Origin: Dipylidium caninum
Lineage: Eukaryota > Platyhelminthes > Cestoda > Cyclophyllidea > Dipylidiidae
Direction of reading: 5' to 3'
DNA: 64,000 nt
Assembly: GCA_017562135.1 (NCBI GenBank)
Contig: QEYB01001046.1
Span: forward strand, 4,216,001-4,280,000
The position numbers and the translations under genes were made by a program. Shown in pieces: positions 13,401-24,567 of this stretch. A model generated the notes under the pieces. It did not search any database. It saw only the letters and a program-made list of their open reading frames with translations, and was not told the DNA's origin. Positions within the stretch are counted from its first letter, which is position 1. Each line of letters opens with the position of its first letter.

Positions 13401-14615
13401 AATGGAAACAATGAAGACCTCCTGGTCAACCTCGTCTGGATTTGGGTCATTGGCGCACCGGAACCTCGACCGATTTGACAACCAGCCTGACATTGAAAAA
13501 ACGAACGAAACAGCCTTTTGATGGTAAAATGTTTTAAAATAACAATATACGCTTCACCTAAGAAATCCATAGAGATTGGTGAAAGTTGCACCCACACGAA
13601 AAAGTGCGACGAGGAGGAACATCATCCTCTACAGGTGATTGACACGAGGGAGAAAAGTAAAATGTACTCACAAACCCGTATATGAACAAATAAAGTTATC
13701 AGATGCTTCGGAGTGTCAATAGATGGTGTTCGGAGTTATTTTGTTCCAACACACTTTATCACACACATAAAGAATAGTTAAGGCACCAGAAAGACCAAAT
13801 AATTGCGCCATATAGTAGTGCTTTAAGGATCGAGGTCCAAGTAGGCAAAATACAAGAGGACACATCAGTGTATATATAATTTGACAGCTAACAGAGAATG
13901 ACCACATAATTAAGTAAAATCAATAGAGTGCCCAAGGGGGAAAGGGCACCCTGGTCACTCGACTCATGTACCAAGTCAAAACTGCGTTGAAACTAACCTC
14001 CAAGGTTTCACGGATCGAAGTGAAGGAATTGTGTCCATGCAGTCGTTTGATGTGATCAATAAGAAATTCTTTAGAAGGTGATTTAACATAACATCCGTTA
14101 ACTGCACAATGATAGAGCCGTAAAACATGCGTTGATACATGAGAGACCCATGAATCCAGAGATTTTTCTCTTTTTGAGCAATGAAAACATCTGTAGATCA
14201 CCTGCTCGCCGCGATGAGCAGAGAGGAGATGAACCCTGAGAGAGTGGATGCTGTTGGTTTGAAAAGGACAGACGGAGGAATGTATTGGTACTGGACAGGG
14301 GTAAAGATAGATCGGTCGAGAAACACTGTTCGCAAAATGACCTGCTACGTGGTAAACAAAGCGGTTTCTGGGCCATTCCAAACCGCAAAATACGCATGAA
14401 AACGATTCAGAATCAGGGTGAACTTTATCTACATGAGCAGTAAAGGATTCGGGATCCCAGGAACCCCTCCACTCGTTGACATCACACTGAAGACAAACAA
14501 AACAGCCGGTGGCCACTTCAATACGGTGAATGTTCGAAGAAATATATTTCGCTGCAACACCGGAGAAATTCACGCTACAGGATGACATCAGGAGATCATC
14601 CGAAGAGATTATATT
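4420..14615 (-). CDS. Multi-exon C2H2 zinc-finger protein with a four-fold repeated module
   Basis: Probable nuclear nucleic-acid-binding protein; the family is not recognised beyond C2H2. Exons on the minus strand are 14615-13998 (206 codons), 11689-11312 (126), 8016-5026 (997) and 4884-4420 (154 plus TAG). Every junction is canonical AG/GT and phase 0, giving 1,483 residues. Exon 1 carries about five fingers starting CLQC, CVFC, CPVP, CFHC and CAVNGC. Exon 2 carries two, CPKC and CPSC. The large exon begins with a low-complexity Ala/Pro/Ser region. It then has four copies of a module at about 7479-7204, 7122-6796, 6462-6100 and 5760-5440, and ends with two classical fingers at about 5244-5092. 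The last exon has no finger and is Ser/Pro/Asn-rich. The first exon opens at an acceptor (14616-14617 on the plus strand), so coding could continue upstream. Otherwise the first Met is at 14588. Large introns lie at 8017-11311 and 11690-13997. Confidence 0.85.
8017..11311 (-). other. Long intron of the zinc-finger gene
   Basis: This 3.3 kb stretch separates the two-finger exon from the module-bearing exon, with acceptor at 8017-8018 and donor at 11310-11311. It contains overlapping short GC-rich frames on both strands and a CGCA microsatellite near 10902-10930. I found no domain and no phase-compatible exon. An unrecognised nested gene cannot be excluded. Confidence 0.55.
10902..10930. repeat. 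(CGCA)n / CG-rich microsatellite
   Basis: A run of alternating CG, then repeated cgca, then caca, inside the large zinc-finger intron. It is a simple-sequence repeat with no coding role visible. Confidence 0.8.
11690..13997 (-). other. Second long intron of the zinc-finger gene
   Basis: This lies between the five-finger exon (donor at 13996-13997) and the two-finger exon (acceptor at 11690-11691). Two minus-strand frames, 13220-13597 and 13096-13287, look slightly protein-like but are short, interrupted and lack a domain. Nothing else was seen. Phase 0 on both flanks means a skipped cassette exon could fit. Confidence 0.5.
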
Positions 14616-15229
14616 CTAAAGAAACAAAGCAGTTTCCAAGGCACAAATAGAGGAGAAAGAGAGTAAACAGGTGTTTTAAGCAATAATATTCCACATAGAC
14701 TAAGTAGAGGTCGTATTTGTAGTATCAAGAGGCGTAAAGCATTAGAAACTAGAACATGGTTAATTTGTAACATATTTAGGTCAGATTATGATCGTAATCA
14801 TTGGGTGTCTGTGTTGCGATAATATGGGATTAAAAAAATTAAGCACTTAGGGCACAACAGGAGGATTGACAGGAAATCTCGTAAGACGAAAGAATGCTCA
14901 GCTAGGCAAAACATATTATTAACGAATGAACATCCCATACACGATGAGTTCCTAAATGGGGTCAAACGAGTTCGCACGACTCACACCAATATCGAAATAT
15001 TGACGAACAAATGACCAATAACATACGTTCAATGAATCAAACTGCGCGGAAAAATATTAACATTTAACCATAATTAAAAATATAATAAATTAAAATTTTT
15101 AATTAATTTTAAAATTTATTTGTAAGAAATTAAGATTTGCATTTAATCAATTGCGACGCCGACGCATGATTTAAAACCGAGCAGCTCCAGCGAATGGGCG
15201 ATACGTATATCTAAAGCGCCGATGATATC
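14616..15229. promoter_or_regulatory. Divergent intergenic promoter region, zinc finger / RalGEF
   Basis: About 0.6 kb separates the 5' end of the minus-strand zinc-finger model from the proposed start of the plus-strand RalGEF. The only notable structure is a very AT-rich, partly palindromic block at about 15063-15123, built of overlapping aattaatt and attttaaaat motifs. No classical TATA box can be assigned with confidence. An upstream non-coding or coding exon of the zinc-finger gene may also lie here. Calling it a shared promoter is an inference from orientation and spacing. Confidence 0.4.
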
Positions 15230-18200
15230 ATGAAAAACAATTCATCACCACTGGTACTTTCAACAGGTTAAACATTTTTTAGCGTTCCGGCACCGATTTT
15301 GACGATGTGGGTTTGAGGGCAGCGACACTAGACGATCTTTTGCAATACATGATTGAACAACCTGTTATGGAATCTACCTTGCACGAAATAGATACCATAC
15401 TCTTGAGTTTTCACCTATATACAACGGTTCATTCCTTTCTCACCACAATCGACGCCAAGTAAACCTACTTATAATTTACCTTTTGTAGATTCTGGCGCCT
15501 ATGCATTAATTCAGATGCCTTCCCCAATGAGAAGGCTAATCATATCCGGTAGCTTCCATTTGAATATCTAAAAATGCCTGTCAAGCAGTTCTTTTTAATT
15601 TTATGTATAAATTCACCTATGCGTTAAGCATCCTAACCAACTTCACCTATGTGCTCTTTTGTTTTGAATTATTTCTATAAAGTGGGGTCGTGCCAGCTAC
15701 AACTAAAGCGGACTATCCTACATGTCTTTTTTATAATTCTCCTGAATATTAGGTATAATGCATATGAAATGGCCTTGACCTTTTGTGCTATATTTTTACA
15801 TTTCTGGTCATTTAGTTCACTTACAAAAATACTGGATCGATGGCTGGACAGCCCATACCTAGAATCCTTTTACACTCCTCCAGACTTTATCGACCTCAAG
15901 AAGTTGTTGTATGTTGTCTCACAATGGCTTCGCGTATTTGTCCCCAACTTTCAGCCTATTCGTCTCAAACCTTCAAAATCGAAACCATTGTCTCAAGATA
16001 AACTTGTTATGAGAGCCAGAGATTACATTCAACCTTTGGCGCCTCCGTGTCGGTCTGATATTGTCCAAATTATGGAGGGAATTTGCATCAAGATTAACAA
16101 TGCCTCGGATAGATTTCATCTTTTGGCTGGTCTCTTTAAGGAAGCGAATTGTGATAAAAATATTTTAGAAGCTGGTGCAGGTAACTAGCAGAGTCACTAA
16201 AAGGCAGCGTATAGCAGATATTTATTCGATCCTTTTTTTACCCTAGGATCGGAATTACTAATGTCGATAGGATCGGACTCCATGAACCAACTTTCCCCTC
16301 GTCATATAGCAGAGCAGTTTACCTTATACGACGCGGTAATAAGAATGACAAACCATCTATCAATTTCAACTTCCTTTCTAAATTTAATCTTAATTTATTT
16401 AATGATAGGATCTATTTTTGAAGGTTTTGCCTTCCGAATGCCTTGATTATGTTCGCCATCGATCGGCTCCGACGGTGGACTCGACTATTCAACAATACAA
16501 TCGTATCTTTGGCCTCGTTTTGACCACCATCATTGAGGCTGGCCACTTCCAATCTAATCCTATCACTGGGGTCAGCACCCCTCCTGTAGCCTCTCTCGCC
16601 CTCTCAGTTGTCACCATGCCTTTGGCAAATGAACTATACAAAGACCCAAACGATAACAGCCGACATAGTGCTCGGTTGTTATCTTCTCACAGTGTCACTT
16701 CATGCCAATCTAGTGATTCCACCCCCGCCAGTGACACTCTTTTCCGGGCTGAAGCACTAACCAAATGGATTACCATCGCAGCTGTATGTTGCGGATCTTT
16801 GAAGTTACTATTTTGGTTTAGTTTCTTGGCCATTGTTCGTGGCTATACTGAGAATTTTATGAAAATGCCATAATATTTTCTGTCTACACACTTAGATCCC
16901 ATGTAAGAATTGTCTGATTTCTAGAAATTGCATTCATTTTGGGTCGTATAAATTTTCATTCATCCGAAGGCAGTGTCCTTAGACTCGCTATTCATTTTGA
17001 AATAAAATGATAGGAACTGCGAACACTGCGAAGCTTCTCAGCATTTACAGCAGTTATGACGGCGTTGCAAGGATACGCCATTAGCAGCCTTCACGAAACA
17101 TGGAGTTATATCGAAAGGTATGTTTCCTCGAAAATACGGCTTCGGCAATAGGTTACCTTCTTGCCTAAGATTTGACTTTTATTCAGAAAAGTGTTCCTAA
17201 TGAGTTTTTCCATTGACATTTGATTTTTTGTTTATTTTCGGCTATTTGCTTTATCAATAAATGTATTTGTTGTATGATGTCAGAATCAGTTAGAGATGGT
17301 GCAATTGAGCACTCATACGCATATGAGAAAACCTTTTTTGCCTAATGGGTTATGTATATCTAGGCGACACGGAGGTGTCGCGAACTGATTATGTAATCAT
17401 TGACAGCCTCTGACTCAGAAATATTTCAGTTTTTTTCGATTAACCGAGTCAACTACACTTTTGCTCATTTCCATGAAAAGCCTACGATTTTGTGTTGGCT
17501 CAGCATTACTGAAGAAATATAATGGAAAAAGAAGGTTAAAATGATTACCTGGTGCACGATTTGATGAGGTCCTAAGAAAAATGCAGTCTAACGGTGGATT
17601 TAATTAAATATCAGAAATTATATGTGGTTTTCGTAGGGTTAGTTGAGGAGCGGCCTTATCCTGTGTGCTCTTTACTAGGAAACTGGGGAAATCTTATACC
17701 CCATTCATCACTTTATAATCTGCCACTTTATCGGTATACTGGGCCATAACCTGTTGTTTCAGACATTATCCAGAAAAAAAGGAGGTGTTTTGCAACTTGT
17801 CACAGCTTCTCAATTTGGAAGACAATAAGAAGTATGCTAGAGAACTGTTAGACCACGTGAGTTGTTCCCCAGTCTTACAGTACCGCCCCTTTTTCCTTCT
17901 TGTTTCCTACTTCGCTCTGTGAGCGAGCTTTGTTTAGCAGTCCACCTTAGCAACAGCGACAGTTACCACGACGACTTCTTTTCAATTATTAATTCTCATT
18001 GTTTATGGGAAATGTATGATGGTTCAAATAATTTATCATTAATTAAAATAGGGACCTTTTTCAAGCGTATTCCCGAAACACAGGTTACAACTTCATTTCC
18101 ACTTGAAATATTTGTTTAGGCAGAATAATTGTTCGATTCACCTCCACCACGGCTATAACCGGCTACCATTTAGATCGCTTGCTTGATTAAAGAAAGTTCC

Positions 18201-21200
18201 TCTTCCGTTGCAGATGTACTCAAGTTATGAACTCGAACGCCACCAAGACTCCCGTCACAATATCCTCTCGACCATATTTCGTCGGAAAAATGATTTTGAT
18301 TGCTTTTCCGTAAGCATTTCTACTTATTTGCATTGTGTGTGTACCAAACCACTTTCGTTCCTTTAATTTACTCACCTGCGTGGACGGCAGAATTGATTGG
18401 AGGTAATGGGTTCCTGATAACTTTTTTTTTCTGGTTTGTCAGCCCTTCGTATTTCGTTCGGACAGGTTGCCACAACATTAACCCCCTGAGGAAGTCCTTT
18501 TTGCCATAAAAAAGAATAAAGTGGCATATATTTGTGGACAGTGGAATAGAGTCAGTGGAAGGTTGCTTCCCACCCTCATGTGGCGGGCTGTAGGCGTGCT
18601 GTTTGCAACGAGGAGCTTTACAAATATTCTGTTCATAAGGTTAATGTACTGAACCAAGGTAGGGCTAAGAGTGTTTGCGAATACACCACCGCGACTCAAG
18701 GTGCACTCATCACTTCGTGCACACTGCCCCCCTCGCAAGTGTCACACACACACACACACAAATACAATCTCCAAAATTAATTGGGGACGTTAAGAGTGTT
18801 CATGTACTTCCCTTCCTGTCGCATTCCCTTCGCGGGTGGGCTCAGTAAATGTGGTCATTTTGAGAAATTTTTCAGTGTAGTTTGTGAGGTATCGGAAATG
18901 ACTCCAAATCACCCTCCAATCTCCTTATCTTATCTTCTCCTCCTCCGTAATCACCCCCCTTTTGTCTCCCTCGGTCAAATTAGCTCTTCAAATAGACATC
19001 TTGGAGTTGTGCACACCGACGCGGCACAGTGGGTTAATTAAAAAAAGTTGGTGCGAAGTGACGAGTTTAGTCTCGCGGTTCGCCATTGCCTTAGGTGGGT
19101 GGTCAAAATTCCTTAATGCAACTCGGTTTTGACCTAAACTTGATTCGTGACTTCGACAGAATGCTTGGTTCATGGCATCACGCCTCTTCCACATACTTTC
19201 ATCAGCAATTTGCGTTTCATTTTCAACCTTATGTGTAATTATGGTGATTCCTAAGTGCCGGTGATGACATTAGGGTATGCCTGTTGATTTACTTCCATGC
19301 ATGCGAGTACGCATGCACGTCTTGTCTACCCCCCCCTCCCCCGTCAGTCACATTTAAGTAATGGCTAAAAAGGCTCCAAACACCTCGTCCCATACTCTTG
19401 CTGCAAAAATATACGGAGTTGAGAGACTCAAGCTGCCCTATTCAACATACTCTCAGTCTCTCCACTTTATTTATTAACAGGGACCGTCTGTCTTGGTCTA
19501 CGGTTAGCATTTCACTGACGCCGATTACAAGGAATTTCTTAAGTAATGCCACTCCTACTCCCACTTATGCGACGGAGTGATTAACGACGGCTCCTGGTCA
19601 AAATTTTACCGGAACGCGACAGTAGATCACATCGTATGCTACTTCTTTGCTCTTGCCGAACTAACACAGAGGATATAATCTGTCAGTCGCTCGCAACTAC
19701 TCGTCCTGCTCCCCTAATTTTCCCTTCAAAACCGTAGCACAGAGAAATTTTATGGTTATAGACCTAGGTATTAGGAAAGGCACCTTGTGACAGCGTTATC
19801 TTCCTCTATTTTTGCTCCGTTCCATTGAGGTTTCAGTTGTTTATTCGATGAATATGCTGGTATTGTCAATCGTCGAATGTGCTCTGGTGCCAAAGTCCCC
19901 TCGCCTCCAAGTTTAGATGCATTTGCCACTTCTACCTCTTTCACATCTACTTATAAATGGCTAACCGTGTTTTGATCAGATGGGTTTACACCGTCAGCCG
20001 AATTGAGAAGACGGGATTACCGACGTGGCTGAATGACTGGCAGGTGTGGTGTTAATTCCTGCCACTGCACGGCGACGGATGCCGGTGTGTTTGCCTATCG
20101 CCTATCTCCACCACATCACTCGAGGGCGAGGAAAGTGAAATCGGATTCGGATTCGGATTGACATTCCTTTTAGAGAGGACACCATTGTTTGCCCAAGTGG
20201 ATGCTGTTTCCCGATGCCGGTGAAAAATCACAGCGCACCTTGACTATCTCGCTCTGCAAACAGAGGTACTAATTTGACGCCCTGTGTTACACGTGTCCTA
20301 TCACTAGTAGACAAATAGATGATATTTCTGTTGGCCACAGCTTTGTTTGAACGAAGACACTTACGAATTCGATGCCACTTTTGCGAGAAGTGCCATTAAA
20401 AAACAGTTGAATTGGTTCACGTGGACTGAACAGACTCCATCAACGCGACCCGGCGGCAGCTCACTGCTTCGACGAATGGTACTAGCAGCCTCTCATATGC
20501 ATAAGGCTTTTTTTAACTCGATGCGCCGCTCGTGCAGGTCCACGACGACATTAAGCAATTGTTTCGGCTTCCGCTTACCCTTGCATCTGGGCTCTGCTAG
20601 TGGCCTGAGAGCATTCTCTTCCGCGCTTTTCGCAAGCGTAACCTGTGGTGTGCACGTGGAGGCGGCAGGACGACTCGGTACGAACTACTTTGCTTCAGCG
20701 TCAGTACTTCTCTCACCACAATCACAAGGTCACTTGGAATGCCTGTGTCCTTGAACTGTTTCCCCTCCAAAGAGCTAAACGCCACGTTGTCTCCTTCTTT
20801 TAACAACAAGATGCGTTACTTTACGACACTGTCAATTTTGCCGTACAACTATAACTTAACTACTTAACGTTGCACGTACCTCTTCGCCAACCGCCTATTT
20901 ATTGTCATAATTTCACATGCACTATGCAGACTTGTGGCATGTGTCGTTTCAACGCCTTAACGGTTGTTGATCAAGAAGTTAGCAGCCTCCGAAAGATTCG
21001 GTGGCATAGCGAGGTGGACTTATTCCTGACTGCAAATTGAGGCATTTATAACAAAACGCGGTTGTTGTCATGAAACTGAGTTGCTGTTTCTAAAGGGGAC
21101 CTATCTGTTAACTGCAGTGTAAGCCCTGTGTTGTCCCAAAAAAGACAATTTTACTACCATCACAACGACAACTATAGCTGGTGCTTCATTGCTATAAGTA

Positions 21201-24200
21201 AGACGACAAATGAGTTTCGGAATTATGGCGTGAGGTGAACTTCGACACAGAATCTCTCCTTAACATCCCAGCATTATGCAATACTGCGAACGCGATTCTG
21301 AAGTTCTCTTTTTTCATTTATCATGACTCTCTCATTTACTGTGCTGAATGACTGCGCGTTCACCATTCTGTATCGAACAATGGCTCCTATAACAGCATGT
21401 TTTTTAGTTCATTAATGGGAACGGCTAGAGGATCCTCTTATTTGATCATATTTTCGACAGTGCTAACCCTTCGTTGCAGCAGGAAGAGAGTGTTATGAAG
21501 ACGGTAGGCACAATTCCCTATCTTGGCATCTTTCTCAACGACTTGGCCATGCTGCATGAATCCGCCCCCGATCGAGTCCCACTTCCCAAAACGCTGGAAA
21601 CCCAACGACCAGCTAGTAGTAGCAACATCGACAAAATGGCACTGGACCGGCGAAAGCACCACAATGGACTCCCCGCTCATCGCAACCATCAGTGCCGCAG
21701 CGTTGAGCCCGCTCTGACCCCGCCTCTGCTCTCCACAGGACCGCCGCGGCGGCCTCCGTGGCGCGCGGGCCTGACCGACAGCCCCGATAGCGGCACCGGC
21801 AGTGCCTGTGGCGACCCGTCATCCCGACGACCTCCCGTTCCTGCGGTTACTGACCGCCGTTCGAGGCAGAAAACGGCAAATAGTGTATGCTGTGTCCATG
21901 TTGCATTTTCAGGGCTTATAACGCAAGTTAACTGGGTTAATACTTCACTTGTCTTTAACTAATGTATTAGACTGTGCTTCAAACTACTTAGACGTAGGAT
22001 TGAAATCGTATGGAGCTAAATTTATTTAAAGCGTCGTCTCGTATTTTTTAAAACAACTGACATTTTGGGACGTTTTGGGTCAGGAGTGGTGCTGACGACG
22101 AATTCTACTTAGGCGACAGATTCGAGTACCACACCAACTTCCAGCGACGTGGTTATCCCGCGAGATAACAGGAGTCGTGCGCCGCGGCCATGTCCGCGTC
22201 AGCGACACAATGCAGGCGCCACGTCGGCGTGTTCAAGGCTGGGCGACCGTTCACTGGTCGGTTCGGTCGCCTCATCTACCACAGATGCAGCTGCCCTCGT
22301 CACTTCCAAGCCCAAAGCAGATTACCTTATTAACTTCCGCAAGCATCGACGTGAATACAAAGTGCTTGAAAAGCTAATGTCTTTGCAGTCGTCAGCCACG
22401 CGTTACAAGATTCACAAGGATGAAGCCTTTAAGCAGTGGTTTGAAAGCTTCGTCCTGATCAGTGAAAGCGTGGCGTGAGTGAACTTGATAGTTAAATCGA
22501 CATTTTTGTTAATGCCGCGGTTAGCGAAAACTTTAAGGTTGTGCTTTTGACAATGTCAGGATCTGCAAGGGAACAAATATGCGTAGCATAAGAAAATTCC
22601 TCCCAATCCAGTTATGTCTCTCTATTCGTGATTAATTCGACTTAACATACCCTATACAATAAAGAGAGAAGTTCCTCAGGGTTTGGAGACTGTTTGACAT
22701 TTGAACGAAAGCGACACCAACGCGTTGATGGGTTGCCCTAACGCAAAATTTATTACCTACTCCGTAGGAATGAGAGAGCCAAGGAACTGGAGCCACCGCA
22801 GCGAAAGTGGAAGTAAGTGTTCGTGATAAAATACTCCTATCACCTTAATTGACGCCAGTGGTTGGTGGATCAAGTGTAATCTTGTCTAGCCGAACGCATC
22901 TGCGAGCATTCTCGTGGAGGTCCTTCAAAACTGAGCAAACATCCAGTAGCGAAAGCGCGCAACCACACCGACGTTTAGTAGTATTATTGCGGCCGTCATA
23001 ACCATGAGTTGGAATGGTATGGTAGTGTGCACTTTCAGTTGATAGAGAATTGCTCCTCTATGACGACAGCCTTGGGCTTAGTCAGGGATGATTGTGTTTC
23101 CGATGGCAGCAACCTAAATTAATTATTGAGGGGGAAAGGGGGGGGGGAGAGAGGGAGAGAGAGAGTAATTTTGGGCTCAAGTAGATTCTTTTTGACGCAA
23201 ACTAACCCATTTTAATACTTGACTTTCGACTCTTACTTTTGCCTTGAGAAGCATTTCTACTCTTTTTAATAAGACACCCACTTGAGAACACCTGCCTTCT
23301 CTTCCTTGTTTTAACTTAACAGTTACTCAATTTGACACAAACAAGCACTACCTATTATTTGGAATGCTGTTTTGATTTGAGATGGTAAACCATTTAACCG
23401 AACCATTTAAACACGTACTTAAAAAACGATTTTAAATCTCCATGACACGCACTAACAGGCTGAAGAGTGTATGGATCACAAGACGTGTTAATCATGACTT
23501 AGGGGCGGTATGGACGACATTTCGGGTTCGTTGGACGTGCTCTTCACCGTTGAAGGCAGCGGCGTGGATGATGACGCGTGCCAAAGAGAGGACTTCCCGC
23601 GGACTCATCTCTCCCCCCCTTTACTGCTGCCATCACATTCAGTTCGCCTCAACAAGTTGCCTAATTGCCATTCCGCCGTAAGCCAACGACAAACTCCTTG
23701 TACTCCGCATGCTGCCTTCTCTTAGGCTCCTTCATTGGTCTTACAATAATATCTTAACTTGGCTTTAAGGCCGAATAATTGTTAATACTCTTGTCATGCC
23801 TAAAACCCCATACTCCCTTTTTCTCAATTCGATGACTAGGATTGTGAGCCTAGAGCGAGGTATGTCCCCTTCCTTGCACACTTGCATGCCTTACACTCCG
23901 ATATATTTCAAAATTTGTGTGGTTTTCCGTTGATGCGCACGACTTTCTGTAGTAACTGTACCCCTCCCAACTCCTAAGTGTCTCCCTTGTTTCGTGTGCA
24001 GATCGGCCTGCAAGGGTGGAGGAAGCGCGTCCACAACGAGCGTAGTTCGGAAAAACGATGTATTAGGAAATCTCTCAAAGGAACCACCCATAGGCTAAGT
24101 AAGTAGTGTAAGAATTCTCCAAATCTTCTAGGTCATATACTTAGAATTTATAATTCCCTAGTCTTGCACAACTCCCTCAAGACTAACATGCAATTTCCTT

Positions 24201-24567
24201 CACTTTATCTTGCTTGTAAAAGGTTTTCAAGTGGCCGTTCAATGGATTAATTGCAGTAGCATAATATACTTTCAAATAGTCACATACTAGGAACCAAGTT
24301 TGAATTAGCGACAGTTTATTAATTGAACTCTATTCTATTTTGCAGCGCTTTTAAGTAGTTCAAACCCGAATTTTTTTCACAGGAAATCACAGCGGTAGTG
24401 CAGATGATCTCATTATGCTGACGCGACATTCATCCCGCCCACTAGCCCATTTTCAGTTATCCTCAATTAAGAAAAAGATCGGCGACGCCTTACATCACTC
24501 CCGAGCCTCCTCGAACAAATCCGCCTTCGACCCTGTCATCCACCTCCAGAAGTGTACGCCATTTTAA
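15230..24567 (+). CDS. RalGDS/RGL-family Ral guanine-nucleotide exchange factor
   Basis: Predicted to load GTP onto Ral GTPases. Exons: 15230-15253 (tentative), 15283-15458, 15489-15548, 15816-16180, 16247-16335, 16424-16783, 17014-17117, 17763-17856, 18214-18309, 20341-20478, 21480-21884, 22113-22474, 22768-22812, 23503-23677 (tentative), 24002-24098, 24383-24567. All phases agree, giving about 924 residues. REM (about residues 20-130): ATLDDLLQYM, then LDRWLDSPY and PPDFIDLKKL, as in RalGDS. Cdc25 (about 223-757): IAEQFTLYDA, APTVDSTIQQYNRI, LRSFSAFTAVMTALQ, GTIPYLGIFLNDLAML, LINFRKHRREY and ELEPP all match RalGDS in order. The GIPYLG-type signature and RalGDS-like ELEPP favour RalGDS/RGL over RalGPS. 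The first ATG follows an in-frame TAA at 15212. The catalytic domain carries two long insertions. No RA domain is visible. The last exons can be read two ways (see findings). Confidence 0.9.
15459..15488 (+). other. 30-nt intron in the RalGEF gene
   Basis: Exon 15283-15458 ends in AA followed by GTAAAC. The next exon begins after TTTTGTAG at 15488. Reading through gives AAG TAA, an immediate stop, so splicing is needed to join the two halves of the REM domain. Thirty nucleotides is near the lower limit known for spliceosomal introns; unusually short introns are known in flatworm genes. Confidence 0.75.
18743..18761. repeat. (CA)n microsatellite
   Basis: About nine CA dinucleotides in the 2 kb intron between RalGEF exons 18214-18309 and 20341-20478. 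The rest of that intron (18310-20340) shows only short frames and a hexanucleotide repeat near 20141-20160. Confidence 0.8.
20141..20160. repeat. (TCGGAT)n short tandem repeat
   Basis: Three tandem copies of tcggat in a RalGEF intron, just upstream of the 20341 exon. Too short to suggest a function. Confidence 0.7.
23129..23165. repeat. Purine (G/GA)n tract
   Basis: A G-rich run followed by repeated GA and GGGA units in the intron between RalGEF exons 22768-22812 and 23503-23677. It is a polypurine microsatellite. Confidence 0.8.

Noticed and set aside
13096..13597. Two minus-strand frames in a zinc-finger intron that look mildly protein-like, suspected retroelement relic
   Set aside because: No reverse-transcriptase, nuclease or integrase motif, and no terminal repeats or poly(A) tail could be seen.
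15649..15815. Extension of the REM exon upstream to an earlier start codon
   Set aside because: The extra sequence is hydrophobic, intron-like and unrelated to RalGDS. An acceptor at 15815 joins in phase to the preceding exon.
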